This document shows positions 1-8,707 of a DNA stretch of 64,000 nt, piece by piece. Source of the stretch: Planococcus sp. CPCC 101016 (GTDB lineage Bacteria > Bacillota > Bacilli > Bacillales_A > Planococcaceae); NCBI RefSeq assembly GCF_007859295.1, contig NZ_VOHB01000002.1:1675624-1739623 (forward strand), given 5' to 3'. Made by a program: the position numbers and the translations under genes. A model generated the notes under the pieces. That model was given only the letters and a program-made list of their open reading frames with translations, did not search any database and was not told the origin of the DNA. Positions within the stretch are counted from its first letter, which is position 1. Each line of letters opens with the position of its first letter.

Positions 1-327
1 GAAATTCAGAAGCTTTCACCCACTTACTTGTCCAAAATTTTAACCAAGCTGACGAAAGCTGGGCTAATCGAATCGACACCGGGTGCAAAAGGCGGCTACA
101 AAATCTCCAAATCTCCAAATGAGATTTCTTTTCTTGATGTCATTATCGCCATAGAAGGAGAAAGCAATTTGTTCAATTGCTCTATCCATCATAATGAAGG
201 CTGCCTGATTGAAGAAGTTATGCGTCAATCTGAAGAAAATATGAAGGCGGAGCTAAAAAACAGATTGCTTGTAGATATTGTAAAAAAGATGGAGGAACAG
301 AAACAGCAGAAAGCAAACAGCAACTAA
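1..327 (+). CDS. Rrf2-family transcriptional regulator, 3' part (5' end outside window)
   Basis: The frame is open from base 1, so only the last 108 residues are present; the family is usually 130-160 residues. The visible part carries the end of a winged helix (the segment reading SPTYLSKILTKL, then a GAKGGY wing), followed by a helical dimerisation tail. Two cysteines (in NCS and EGC, seven residues apart) sit where Fe-S Rrf2 regulators such as NsrR and IscR have three ligands. No third cysteine follows, so cluster binding is doubtful and a thiol switch is equally possible. The oxidoreductase gene starts 24 bases downstream, so it is the likely target. Confidence 0.85.
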   Translation, partial: EIQKLSPTYLSKILTKLTKAGLIESTPGAKGGYKISKSPNEISFLDVIIAIEGESNLFNCSIHHNEGCLIEEVMRQSEENMKAELKNRLLVDIVKKMEEQKQQKANSN

Positions 328-351
328 AACTTATAGAAGGAAGATGATCAG

Positions 352-1263
352 ATGATACTGGATTGTGCAGTAATTGGTGGAGGTCCAGCGGGCTTGAATG
401 CTTCACTGGTTCTCGGAAGGGCAAGAAGAAAAACCGTCTTGTTCGATGACAATAAACCACGGAATGCTGTAACTTCAGAAGCCCATGGATTCATAACGCG
501 AGATGGTATCAATCCGCAGGAACTGAAGCGAATAGCTCAGCAAGAGTTAAAGAGCTATCCCGATCTCAGTATTGAAAGACAGCGAGTGAATCATGTAAGC
601 AAAGAACAACAGCTTTTCCGCATTGAGACAGAAAATGGAGACATCTATAAGGCAAAAAAAATAATCTTAGCAACCGGTTTCAAGGAAATTTTGCCGGAGA
701 TCCCTCACTTGGAGGAGTTTTATGGAAAAAGTTTGTTTAGCTGTCCTTTTTGCGACGGTTGGGAGCTCAGAGATCGTCCATTAGCGGTCATTGCAGAAAT
801 ACAAGGAGCTTATCACATGGCGAAAGTGGCTTCTAACTGGACGAGTGATTTGATTGTATGTACGAACGGAAAACAAGTTCTTTCAAATAGTGAAAAAGAA
901 AGCTTGGAGAAAAACGGCATCAAAATCAATGACAAAAAAATTCGTTCACTCATTGGAGAAAATGGAAGCTTAAAGGGAATCGAATTTCACGGCGGTGAGA
1001 TTATTTCACGCACAGGGGGATTTGTTGCAGCAGAATGGGTACAGGCTACTTCTATTGGTTCGTCACTCGGATGCAGCGTAAATGAGCGCGGAGGGATAAA
1101 TGCTGATCGTTTTCAACGAACAAATATCGAAGGGGTTTTTGCCTGTGGAGATACAATCATTGGAGGCCCATCGCAGTTAATCATCGCTGCTGCAGAAGGA
1201 AGCATGGCCGCTATTTCCGTAAATGGAGAATTGCTGGAGGAAAGGTTCATAACGGCAAGTTAG
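352..1263 (+). CDS. NAD(P)/FAD-dependent oxidoreductase, thioredoxin-reductase-like
   Basis: A 303-residue flavoprotein of the low-molecular-weight thioredoxin reductase fold, expected in the cytoplasm. The FAD-binding GGGPAG lies at residues 9-14. A redox-active CPFC pair is at residues 131-134, where thioredoxin reductase has CATC, and a C-terminal FACGD segment contacts FAD. The second dinucleotide motif, expected shortly after the CxxC, is degenerate (AEIQGA in place of GxGxxA), so NADPH use is uncertain. An AAGGAAGA ribosome site precedes the start. It follows the Rrf2 gene closely and precedes a methyltransferase, which suggests a redox-responsive operon. The physiological disulfide substrate cannot be read from sequence. 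Confidence 0.85.
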   Translation: MILDCAVIGGGPAGLNASLVLGRARRKTVLFDDNKPRNAVTSEAHGFITRDGINPQELKRIAQQELKSYPDLSIERQRVNHVSKEQQLFRIETENGDIYKAKKIILATGFKEILPEIPHLEEFYGKSLFSCPFCDGWELRDRPLAVIAEIQGAYHMAKVASNWTSDLIVCTNGKQVLSNSEKESLEKNGIKINDKKIRSLIGENGSLKGIEFHGGEIISRTGGFVAAEWVQATSIGSSLGCSVNERGGINADRFQRTNIEGVFACGDTIIGGPSQLIIAAAEGSMAAISVNGELLEERFITAS

Positions 1264-1329
1264 TTGTAACAGGACCGGGATATGGCTGTATAGGAGTAAT
1301 GACTTGAAAGTAGAAGAGGAGAAATGCAA

Positions 1330-1923
1330 ATGCCAAATGAACATAACAAGTCTCATGGATCTGCTCATCAACATGGAAAAATAAATTACCTGGAAAGTAC
1401 AGAAAGAAGAGCGGAATTTTCTCCGGAACAGCTGTTAAGCAGAATTCCATTAAAGAAAACCGACAATATTTTAGATTTTGGAGCTGGCACAGGCTACATG
1501 ACAATACCTGCAGCAAAGCGTGTGGATGGTACAGTCTTTGCACTCGATATTGATCCAAGCATGTTGAAAATCATCAGTCAAAAAGCAGCCGCTGAACAAC
1601 TTGCCAATATTGTTGCAATCCAAGGAGGAAGTGCAGCACTTCCAGTAGCCAACGCATCTATCGATATCGTAATCGCCTCCCTTGTTTTACATGAAATCAG
1701 TCCTTTGACTGAAGTATTAAACGGAATCCATAAAGTTCTTAAACAAAACGGCTGCTTAGTTGTCGTTGAGATAGAACCCCAAGAGCATTCAGCACATAAA
1801 GCTCCAAGAATTTCATTGAGCGGCATGGAACAGGAAATAGCGGATGCAGGACTGCGGTTGACAGAAAAGTTCTTTCCTTCTGAATCTTTGTATGTCTTAA
1901 TTGCAGAAAAAACTGATGCATAG
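1330..1923 (+). CDS. class I SAM-dependent methyltransferase
   Basis: A 197-residue methyltransferase of the UbiE/Methyltransf_11 type. Motif I reads FGAGTGYMT and is followed by an acidic ALDID strand end that would bind the ribose of S-adenosylmethionine. The short His-rich N-terminus (HNKSHGSAHQHG) is unusual and could bind metal. The start at 1330 is chosen because AGAGGAG at 1315-1321 sits eight bases upstream; an in-frame ATG at 1324 is too close to that site. It is the third gene of the Rrf2-oxidoreductase run, 66 bases after the flavoenzyme. The acceptor substrate is unknown; a small thiol or metalloid would fit the context but is inference. Confidence 0.8.
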   Translation: MPNEHNKSHGSAHQHGKINYLESTERRAEFSPEQLLSRIPLKKTDNILDFGAGTGYMTIPAAKRVDGTVFALDIDPSMLKIISQKAAAEQLANIVAIQGGSAALPVANASIDIVIASLVLHEISPLTEVLNGIHKVLKQNGCLVVVEIEPQEHSAHKAPRISLSGMEQEIADAGLRLTEKFFPSESLYVLIAEKTDA

Positions 1924-2304
1924 AAAGCAAAACTATTTTTTTGTTTTAATTAAAGATAACAAGTATCTGTAAAGTAGTTAATTTAAAGTTTTTTCAAAAA
2001 TATCAAATCACTGGCCAATAACTGTTTAACAAAATGAAAAGGAGCAGGAAGTCCTGCTTCTTTTTTATGCATAATTTTTATAAGACTTCTGGAAAGTTAA
2101 TTACCGTATTCAAGTACTTCCATTATTTTAAAAAATTTAGGTGGGATAGCAGAAACTTTAACTTTTCGATGGTAGCTTATTGAAGTATATTTAGTATAAG
2201 TTGGCAGTAGGAAAAGATGACATCATTCATCGGTATTATCTGGCTTTAAACATCCGAAAATACTTGGATTGGAAGATAAAAAACTATGGGGCGGGAGATG
2301 CACA
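1924..2304. other. intergenic gap of 381 bases
   Basis: The gap holds the terminator of the preceding operon at 2041-2066 and otherwise AT-rich sequence. An 11-codon ORF at 2217-2249 lacks a convincing ribosome site. I see no clear promoter hexamer pair for the downstream peptidase gene. Confidence 0.6.
2041..2066 (+). terminator. intrinsic terminator
   Basis: An eight-pair stem (2041-2048 with 2053-2060, one G-U pair) with a four-base loop is followed by a run of six T. It closes the flavoenzyme-methyltransferase operon. Confidence 0.8.
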
Positions 2305-3693
2305 ATGAAGTTTAAATTATGGGCAATAGGAGTCGCTATTGCCATTGGCATTATTGCTTTTTTTGTTTTAAAGGCAACCGTATTCAATACGGACGCTAGT
2401 CCTCAACCGTTGGGCAATGAGCCTGATAGGACAAATGCAATTTATAATATCAAACTTAAAAAGGGAGAACAAGGAGATTTTGAGGTCTCTTCTTCTGTTA
2501 ATGTAACAAATGATTCACCGGACTCCTGGTCCGATATCGGTTTTTATTTGGTTCCGAACGCCATGAATTCTGAGGAGACGCCCTTGTATGAGGATGAAGA
2601 TTTGGTAATTGATATTTCTTCGATAACAGTAGATGGAGAAGAAGCTGCATACGAACTGGATAATAATGAGTTGCTTGTCGAGTTGAATGCTAAATTGGCA
2701 CCGAAGTCTGCGGCAAATGTAACTGTAGAATATTCGATGATTTTACCAGAAAATGGCATGCGCTTGTCGCAGGTAGAGGACAATTATTATTTGGCACATT
2801 GGTATCCGATGCTCGGCTTTTACGATGATGGGTGGGATATCAAAGATTACGACTCGAAAGGTGAGTCCTATGATACCGACTACGGTGATTTTACTGTGAG
2901 CTATGAATTGTCAAAAGACTATTTAGTGGCGAGTTCAGGAGAAGATGGCTCGATTGAAGCAGCATCGACCGGCACGGTGACAGGAGAAAACATCAAGGAT
3001 TTTTATATGGCGATCATGGATCCGGAAGAATGGGAAGTTGAAAGCGTACAAGCCAATGAGACCGAGCTTCGGGTGTTCACCCCACGTTCAGCGAATATGC
3101 TTGAAGAGACTTCCGAATTAGCGGTCGATGCCTTTGTGTATTTTGAAGATAATATTGGTGATAACCCTTTTGCTGAGCTGGATATCATTTCAAATGACGG
3201 CTATATGGAATACCCGAATATTATTGAAGTGGCAGCCGATGAAGAATCTCAGGAATCCGTGCTCGTCCACGAAATTGCCCATCAATGGTTTTATTTTATC
3301 GTAACAAATGATCCATACAACGAGGCCTGGTTGGATGAAGGATTGACGGAATTCAGCAGTTCATTGTTTCTCAGTGAGCGCTATGATGACGACGAATATG
3401 GGTTTTGGAGTGCCACAATGGCTGCAGAGTATTATCCGCCTGAAACATATGTGAACCTGCCGCTCGATGAATTTGAAGAAGAAACGTATTACTCCACAAT
3501 TTATGGAAAAGTCCCGGTATTGCTGAAAGAGTTTTTTGACGACAATGGAGGAAATAAAGCTGCTTTGGAATTCCTTTCTGCCTATTACGCTAATTTTCAA
3601 TTCAAACAAGTAGACACGGTAGAATTTAAAGAGTTTTTCGAAGGATATTTTGACGGGGATCAAAGCGAGTTTTTGGATGGTTGGTTGAAATAA
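2305..3693 (+). CDS. membrane-anchored M1-like zinc metallopeptidase
   Basis: A 462-residue gluzincin. One N-terminal membrane anchor (about residues 5-26) places the catalytic part outside the cell. The zinc signature HEIAH is at residues 322-326, with the third ligand Glu345 inside NEAWLDEGL, giving the HEXXH-X18-E spacing of family M1. The GxMEN exopeptidase motif is not obvious, so aminopeptidase specificity is uncertain. The region between anchor and active site is beta-rich and acidic, like the M1 N-terminal domain. The start at 2305 follows GGGAG by seven bases; a TTG at 2269 in the same frame has no ribosome site. The gene stands alone between two terminators. Confidence 0.85.
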   Translation: MKFKLWAIGVAIAIGIIAFFVLKATVFNTDASPQPLGNEPDRTNAIYNIKLKKGEQGDFEVSSSVNVTNDSPDSWSDIGFYLVPNAMNSEETPLYEDEDLVIDISSITVDGEEAAYELDNNELLVELNAKLAPKSAANVTVEYSMILPENGMRLSQVEDNYYLAHWYPMLGFYDDGWDIKDYDSKGESYDTDYGDFTVSYELSKDYLVASSGEDGSIEAASTGTVTGENIKDFYMAIMDPEEWEVESVQANETELRVFTPRSANMLEETSELAVDAFVYFEDNIGDNPFAELDIISNDGYMEYPNIIEVAADEESQESVLVHEIAHQWFYFIVTNDPYNEAWLDEGLTEFSSSLFLSERYDDDEYGFWSATMAAEYYPPETYVNLPLDEFEEETYYSTIYGKVPVLLKEFFDDNGGNKAALEFLSAYYANFQFKQVDTVEFKEFFEGYFDGDQSEFLDGWLK

Positions 3694-3710
3694 CAACGTT
3701 ATAGAGTAGA

Positions 3711-3742
3711 GAAGAAACTCACTATGAGTTTCTTCTTTTTTT
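3711..3742 (+). terminator. intrinsic terminator
   Basis: An eleven-pair stem (3711-3721 with 3725-3735) with a three-base loop is followed by seven T. It ends the peptidase transcript. Confidence 0.9.
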
Positions 3743-3855
3743 AATAAGAAAAAGGCTGGAATTAACAAATTCATCCAACTGGAAGCATAATGGATTTTTA
3801 TATGGTACTGTATTTATATGGGATAAAACCAAAAATAAGTAAGGTGTAAAAATAG

Positions 3856-3884
3856 TTGAATTAAATAGAACCAACGAATACATT
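3856..3884 (+). promoter_or_regulatory. possible sigma-A promoter for the ABC transporter
   Basis: TTGAAT at 3856-3861 and TACATT at 3879-3884 are separated by 17 bases, about 27 bases before the ATPase start. Both hexamers deviate from consensus, so this is tentative. Confidence 0.35.
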
Positions 3885-3910
3885 ATACAGCGAGCGAGGC
3901 TAGTAATTTA

Positions 3911-4666
3911 ATGACAAAAATATTAGAAGTAAGGAACTTATTTAAAACCTATATAGGCAAAGGATTCGAAGTAAAGGCACTTAAAAATATTTCATTTGAT
4001 TTATATAGCGGAGAATTCGTCGCCATAATGGGAACAAGCGGTTCTGGAAAAAGCACTTTATTGAATGTGTTGGGAGCTTTAGATGAGCCTACCAGCGGCA
4101 CCATACGATTAAATGGCGTAGATTCAGAAGATTTGTTTGTGGAGCCAAAAGCTACCGATTACCGCAGAGAAAATATTGGGTTTATTTTTCAGGCCTATAA
4201 CTTATTGAAGGATTTAACGGTGGAAGAAAATATTTCGTTGCCATTACTATTAAGCGGTGAACCGAAAGAGTCTACTGATTTAAAAACAAATGACATGATC
4301 GATCGTATGGGATTGAGTAATTGGAAGAAGCATCGCCCGGTTCAATTATCGGGTGGGCAGCAACAGCGTGTCGCCATTGGAAGAGCGCTTATTAGTCAGC
4401 CGCCCATTCTTTTAGCTGACGAACTGACTGGCAATTTGGATGCTAATACATCTGAGGAAATCATGAATGTATTGACTTCTATGAAAGGTTTACTTGACCA
4501 AAGCATACTTGTAGTAACGCATGACCCGAAAGTGGCTGCTTATGCAGACCGGGTCTTATTTTTTCATGACGGTGAAATTGTTAATGAACATAAAAATAGT
4601 GGCAACAATAATCTTGAGCAAATTATGAAAATCACCCAGCATATATTAAAAGGGATAATGAGTTGA
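3911..4666 (+). CDS. ABC transporter ATPase, MacB/LolD/BceA type
   Basis: A 251-residue nucleotide-binding subunit. Walker A GTSGSGKS is at residues 41-48, the signature LSGGQQQRVA near 145-154, and Walker B ends in ADE at 168-170. The residue after the catalytic Glu170 is Leu171 where this family nearly always has Pro (ADEPTG). The H-loop His (THDP) is present. It overlaps the downstream FtsX permease gene by four bases and would power it. No bceRS-type two-component genes flank it, so a peptide-antibiotic sensing role is not supported here; lipoprotein or small-molecule export is possible. The ribosome site (GCGAGG, 11 bases away) is weak. Confidence 0.9.
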   Translation: MTKILEVRNLFKTYIGKGFEVKALKNISFDLYSGEFVAIMGTSGSGKSTLLNVLGALDEPTSGTIRLNGVDSEDLFVEPKATDYRRENIGFIFQAYNLLKDLTVEENISLPLLLSGEPKESTDLKTNDMIDRMGLSNWKKHRPVQLSGGQQQRVAIGRALISQPPILLADELTGNLDANTSEEIMNVLTSMKGLLDQSILVVTHDPKVAAYADRVLFFHDGEIVNEHKNSGNNNLEQIMKITQHILKGIMS

Positions 4667-7149
4667 AATCACTCAACCAGTTGGCGTTCCGTTTATTCAG
4701 AGAAAATAAGTTTTTAGTCTTTACATCAATAGCCAGCATCGCAATTGCCGTTTCCCTAGTATTGACGATGTCTCTTTTTGCTGTCAATGCAAAACAAACA
4801 CTTAAAGATGACTTGAGAGAAATGTACGGTGATTTGGATATAGCCTTTGTTTACAGCAATCAAAACCCGGTGGAAAACGAGATGGCACTTTATCAATCTA
4901 TTTCGAAACATGTTTCAACTGTCAGCGTTTCGGAAGTGCTGGCAACACAAGCATATGTAACACCACTGGGTGGTGAGGTATATGCCCTGGGTATTGAGAA
5001 CGATCCGATTGCGAAAAGCCGGTATAAAACAACGGCAGATTTGACGGAAGATACAGTTATCCTTACAGAGAATTTGGCAAATTCCTTGAATCTTTCAATA
5101 GGTGAACAAATCGAGATTGAACAAGACTCGTTTGAAATCGCAGAAATACTAACTAATGCACAAGGAACAGGAATCGCTCCAGATATGGTCATTTTTTCAT
5201 TGGAGAGAGCCAATTTGCTTAAAGACACAGAACAATCCTTTCTCCAAAATGAAACAACTGCTTTAATGGTGAAAGCCAAGGACCAAACAGATTTAATTGC
5301 AATGGCTAATGAAATCAAAAAAACACAGCCGAACGTGCGTGTGGATATTATCGAACAGGACGAAGCGGCGAAAAATAACATCGATTCACTCACATTATTT
5401 ATTGTCGTTCTTTCAGGTTTAACATTGATCATCACTTCTGTTATGGTTATTTCCAATTTCGACTTGTTTATTTATAAGAATAAAAACCAATTCGCAATAA
5501 TGCGTGCACTTGGAGCGAAAACAACCCAATTGTCAAAAATCATCCGGATTCAAAGCTCAATGATTACTGCTGCAGGCGCTCTGTTAGGGTTAGCGATTTC
5601 GTATTTGACTGATCAATTCCTGCAGCCAAGACTTGGACACTTGTTTTCAGTTTCTCTAACTGAAATGCCATTCGTATGGGAAGTGGCGATACCGGTGCTA
5701 ATCGTGTCGAGTCTGGTGATTCAACTATTCCTGTATATTCCGGTCCTGAAATCATCAAATATTTTGCCATTGAACATATTACAGGAAAATGAAGAACTCG
5801 ATTTTAGAGATAGTGGAATGCGTAAAATAATAATAAAAGTTTTATGGATTTCATCCATTGTGTCGCTGCTGTTTGGCCTCATTCTGGCAGCCGATGATAA
5901 TGCGAGAGCGCTATTGATTTTAATCAGTGGTTTCTTACTGTTATCCAGTTTTTTTGCAGCACTGCCAATTTGGGTCTCTACTATCTTAAATACGATCGAA
6001 CACAAATTTAGAAAATTTCTCTCAAGCAATACCTTACTTGCACTTCAAGTTTTAAAACCGCAAGTAAAAAAGAATAGTTTTGTCATCTTGTCAATAAGCG
6101 TGGTCATGGTTATCACGATATTCGGTTCGGTCATGCTAAACACCATCAAGCACAATACGACTGACTATATCAATGAGCAATTCCCCACTTCGGTAATCAT
6201 CACTAGCCGAATCCATCAAAATGAAATTGATCCAGCAGAGTTGTCCGAAGAAGTGCGTATTCAAGTGCCGAATGCTCGAGTAGCTTCCGTCAGTACATTC
6301 GGTGGAGGAGAACTGTTCGCTGATGGAAGAACTGTTTCATTTGACTATACATTGGGAGACTTAAAAGCGTTGGAAAGCTTAAAAATCTTGCCGAATTTAA
6401 CGATGGATGATTTAGCAACAGCAGCGATTGTATCTCCAGCATTTTCTAAACAAAACAATTTGGATGTCGGGGACTCTTTGGATATCGGTTTTTACTCAGA
6501 AGAAAAGCAACAAGCTGAATATGTGACTACAATGGTGGTAAGTGACATTTCAGAAGCGGTCACCGAAGGAGAAGTTCTTTTTGACTGGCAGGCGTATGCT
6601 TTAAATGATTCTGTCACTAATTTTGATAAACTATATGTAGACTTACTTGATGAATCAGAGGCTGCAGCTTCTCTCGAAATTTTGACAAGTATATATCCAG
6701 AACTCACAGTTCATACACGTGCCGAATCATTAGATGAATTTTCTTCAATGTTTCTACAGCGCTGGGCAATCTTCATTTTAGTACTGATTGTACTTGTGGT
6801 TTCGGTTATAGCAGGTGTCTTTAACACGCTGCTTAATAACATAATGGCTAAAAGGAAAGAGTTTGCAGTACTGAGGTCGCTAGGCGTAAAACCATCGGGA
6901 ATTATGAAGATAGTTGTCACGCAAATATCCTTTTATCTTTTGACAGGCATTTTTTTGGGAATGCTTTATGGACTGATATTTACTTTGATCATTTTACTGA
7001 TCGATCCTGGCCGATTCGCAATTGACTTTGCCTTGATAGTATACGTGGCAGCAGTCATGTGGATAATGGGTTTGCTTATATTCGTACCAGTAGGGTGGAA
7101 GCTTGGAAACAAAAAGATCAGCATGGAAATGGTAAATGATAATAAATAA
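4663..7149 (+). CDS. ABC transporter permease, FtsX-like
   Basis: An 828-residue membrane protein with one N-terminal helix, a long extracellular loop (about residues 40-230), an FtsX core of three helices (about 240-365), two further helices (about 390-440), a second large extracellular domain and a second FtsX core of three helices near the C-terminus (about 700-815). Both FtsX cores contain the A.GA or LGV.PS segment that contacts the ATPase. It begins with TTG inside the stop of the ATPase gene, so translation is coupled. This duplicated layout is that of mechanotransmission-type exporters. The substrate cannot be inferred. Confidence 0.9.
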   Translation: MKSLNQLAFRLFRENKFLVFTSIASIAIAVSLVLTMSLFAVNAKQTLKDDLREMYGDLDIAFVYSNQNPVENEMALYQSISKHVSTVSVSEVLATQAYVTPLGGEVYALGIENDPIAKSRYKTTADLTEDTVILTENLANSLNLSIGEQIEIEQDSFEIAEILTNAQGTGIAPDMVIFSLERANLLKDTEQSFLQNETTALMVKAKDQTDLIAMANEIKKTQPNVRVDIIEQDEAAKNNIDSLTLFIVVLSGLTLIITSVMVISNFDLFIYKNKNQFAIMRALGAKTTQLSKIIRIQSSMITAAGALLGLAISYLTDQFLQPRLGHLFSVSLTEMPFVWEVAIPVLIVSSLVIQLFLYIPVLKSSNILPLNILQENEELDFRDSGMRKIIIKVLWISSIVSLLFGLILAADDNARALLILISGFLLLSSFFAALPIWVSTILNTIEHKFRKFLSSNTLLALQVLKPQVKKNSFVILSISVVMVITIFGSVMLNTIKHNTTDYINEQFPTSVIITSRIHQNEIDPAELSEEVRIQVPNARVASVSTFGGGELFADGRTVSFDYTLGDLKALESLKILPNLTMDDLATAAIVSPAFSKQNNLDVGDSLDIGFYSEEKQQAEYVTTMVVSDISEAVTEGEVLFDWQAYALNDSVTNFDKLYVDLLDESEAAASLEILTSIYPELTVHTRAESLDEFSSMFLQRWAIFILVLIVLVVSVIAGVFNTLLNNIMAKRKEFAVLRSLGVKPSGIMKIVVTQISFYLLTGIFLGMLYGLIFTLIILLIDPGRFAIDFALIVYVAAVMWIMGLLIFVPVGWKLGNKKISMEMVNDNK

Positions 7150-7309
7150 ATTATTAGAGGCTTTAAAATGTAGCATGAAAAAAAGAATTTTAATGAAGCA
7201 GTGTAAAGATCTCTTTGTATCGTGTTTAAGTTTGAGTTTTTACTATAAATTAATTTGGTTTCTTCGTACATCTAAAGTCTTAGTTTTAAGCCACCCTGAG
7301 GCCGATTAT

Positions 7310-7330
7310 GTAACTGGATAACCCAGTTAC
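7310..7330 (+). other. stem-loop without T-run
   Basis: An eight-pair perfect stem (7310-7317 with 7323-7330) lies between the permease and the next gene. No T-run follows, so it is not a standard terminator; it may mark the 3' end of the ABC transcript. Confidence 0.4.
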
Positions 7331-7418
7331 ACTATTCTTAAGTGATCAAAAGGCAGGAGGGATAGATATCGAAACAAAACGCTTACAAACAGTCCGGAAA
7401 TTAGCTTCATTATCAATT

Positions 7419-7832
7419 TTGTTAATGATTGTTTTTTTAAGCGGATCTGAGATTTTCTTAAACTCCCTCGAAAAAAATCAATTGCTCCATGGTATGTTAA
7501 TTGAAGTATTTGAACACGATCCTAAAGTTCAATTGGATAGGAGTAGAGGAGATACCACTATTACCGCGGATGAATTTGCAACCGACCTTATCCTTTTTGC
7601 AAAAGATATTCTTATGTATCCTTTTTATTTGATAATATTCTCCATCCTCTTCAGTTTGATGGGTCTGATTACTACTTATGTAAATCCGATGATAGCGGTC
7701 ATTTTCTTAACTTTAGCCGGTGTACTTTCGCTTTTCACATTGTTGCCGCCTATCTTATTGTTTCTTGCTTCAAACACTTTACAGAAAGAACTTGGGCATT
7801 TTCATACAACACCGCATAGAAAAGTAATTTGA
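7419..7832 (+). CDS. small membrane protein, possibly DUF4064-like
   Basis: I do not recognise it with certainty. From the TTG at 7419 it has 137 residues: an N-terminal helix, an extracellular segment of about 60 residues, then helices around residues 60-85, 88-105 and 106-120. The layout and an AGVLSLF segment recall DUF4064 proteins, which is a guess. The best ribosome site (AGGAGG, 7355-7360) points to an ATC at 7368 in the same frame. That would add 17 residues with a basic patch (KRLQTVRK) and complete the first membrane helix. No ATG, GTG or TTG lies between that site and 7419, so either a rare ATC start is used or the original start has been lost. Confidence 0.6.
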   Translation: MLMIVFLSGSEIFLNSLEKNQLLHGMLIEVFEHDPKVQLDRSRGDTTITADEFATDLILFAKDILMYPFYLIIFSILFSLMGLITTYVNPMIAVIFLTLAGVLSLFTLLPPILLFLASNTLQKELGHFHTTPHRKVI

Positions 7833-7917
7833 AGATCTTTGAATTTTTTTCAACTCCTTTTATTTTGCGAACAAATATGTTCTGTTATCTGAAGAACATA
7901 AGAAAGGAAGCTGAAAG

Positions 7918-8085
7918 ATGAAAAGCTATTTCCCTTACATACTATTGTTGGTTTTGATTCTTATATCTGCTGTCGAAACATGGGGAGAAACAAACAAAAC
8001 AATTTTATACGGAATTGCTGTTGCAGGTCTTATTGGATTAACAGTAATGAAGGCAATAGAAAAAAGACGGAAAAATTATTATTGA
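7918..8085 (+). CDS. 55-residue membrane protein
   Basis: A short ORF with AAAGGAAG eight bases upstream of ATG. It encodes two predicted membrane helices (about residues 5-21 and 30-44) joined by a polar turn, and ends in a basic tail (EKRRKN). No function can be assigned. A stem of eight pairs (7876-7883 with 7893-7900) ends just before the ribosome site and could influence translation. It follows the DUF4064-like gene by 85 bases in the same direction. Confidence 0.55.
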   Translation: MKSYFPYILLLVLILISAVETWGETNKTILYGIAVAGLIGLTVMKAIEKRRKNYY

Positions 8086-8395
8086 TAGCTTTATACGGTT
8101 CTCTTAGATAAAGAATGAAAAGAAGCACACTTGTTGTAACTGCATTTTAAATTCTTTACAACCCAATTGGCGGAGAAATATCTTACAACGATCCAGACGA
8201 TGCCATTAAAGTAGTAGCTTGGAAACACCTAGGGATGTACTGTCAATTAACTTAAGCTATACAGAAGACAGGGAAATGTTACTTTCTTTTTTAGGGGGTA
8301 ACCAACTTTAGGTAGTTGACTAAAAGAGCAATTACTTATTAAATCATCGATTATGTAATATTAAAGGTAAAGTATTCTAAATTTGTAAGACTTAT
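8086..8395. other. intergenic gap of 310 bases
   Basis: No gene is supported. A 33-codon open stretch at 8151-8252 lacks a start codon and could be a decayed fragment. The argS promoter begins at the right edge. Confidence 0.5.
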
Positions 8396-8424
8396 TTGAC
8401 TAACGTGAATAGTTAAGATATGAT
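8396..8424 (+). promoter_or_regulatory. sigma-A promoter of argS
   Basis: TTGACT (8396-8401) and TATGAT (8419-8424) are 17 bases apart, each one mismatch from consensus. The start point would fall near 8431, just ahead of the T-box leader. Confidence 0.8.
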
Positions 8425-8445
8425 GATTGAAAAATATGTAAATTC

Positions 8446-8680
8446 TGCGACGAAGAGAGTACTTGTAATTAGATACGACAGCGAATCGGGGATAGTGGGA
8501 GCCTGATGGTATTGATTGCAACGAAGCGCACTTCTGAGAAACGGCCTGAACTTTATCAGTAGGGCATTGTCGGGAAATCCCGTTATCATGTTAAGATGGT
8601 TCATATGTTCATGGACAAAAAGAGTGGTACCGCGGGAAAAGCCCGTCTCTGTATTTAAATATACAGAGACGGGCTTTTTT
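8446..8680 (+). promoter_or_regulatory. T-box riboswitch (arginine) upstream of argS
   Basis: The leader carries the AGAGAGTA motif at the base of stem I (8453-8461), the conserved GGGGATAGTGGGAGCC segment (8488-8503), a probable specifier codon CGC (Arg, 8527-8529) in the usual GAA-N-codon-AC context, a stem III (8571-8582) and the T-box itself (8621-8635, ending GTGGTACCGCGG). The terminator at 8641 follows at once. Known T-boxes bind uncharged tRNA and then form an antiterminator, so argS should be induced by arginine starvation. The specifier assignment follows remembered leader patterns and fits the downstream gene. Confidence 0.93.
8641..8680 (+). terminator. T-box-controlled terminator
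   Basis: A fourteen-pair perfect stem (8641-8654 with 8661-8674) is followed by six T. It competes with the antiterminator formed by the T-box sequence just upstream. Confidence 0.93.
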
Positions 8681-8707
8681 ATTTTCACAAAAAAAGGAGG
8701 ACGTGTT

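Noticed and set aside
2217..2249. 10-residue ORF before the M1-like peptidase
   Set aside because: The ribosome site is weak and there is no attenuator-like structure to give it a role.
8151..8252. 33-codon open stretch without start
   Set aside because: No start codon and no recognised family; at most a decayed fragment.
8516..8707. In-frame N-terminal extension of argS
   Set aside because: It is read through the T-box and its terminator; the ribosome site at 8695-8700 fixes the start at 8708.
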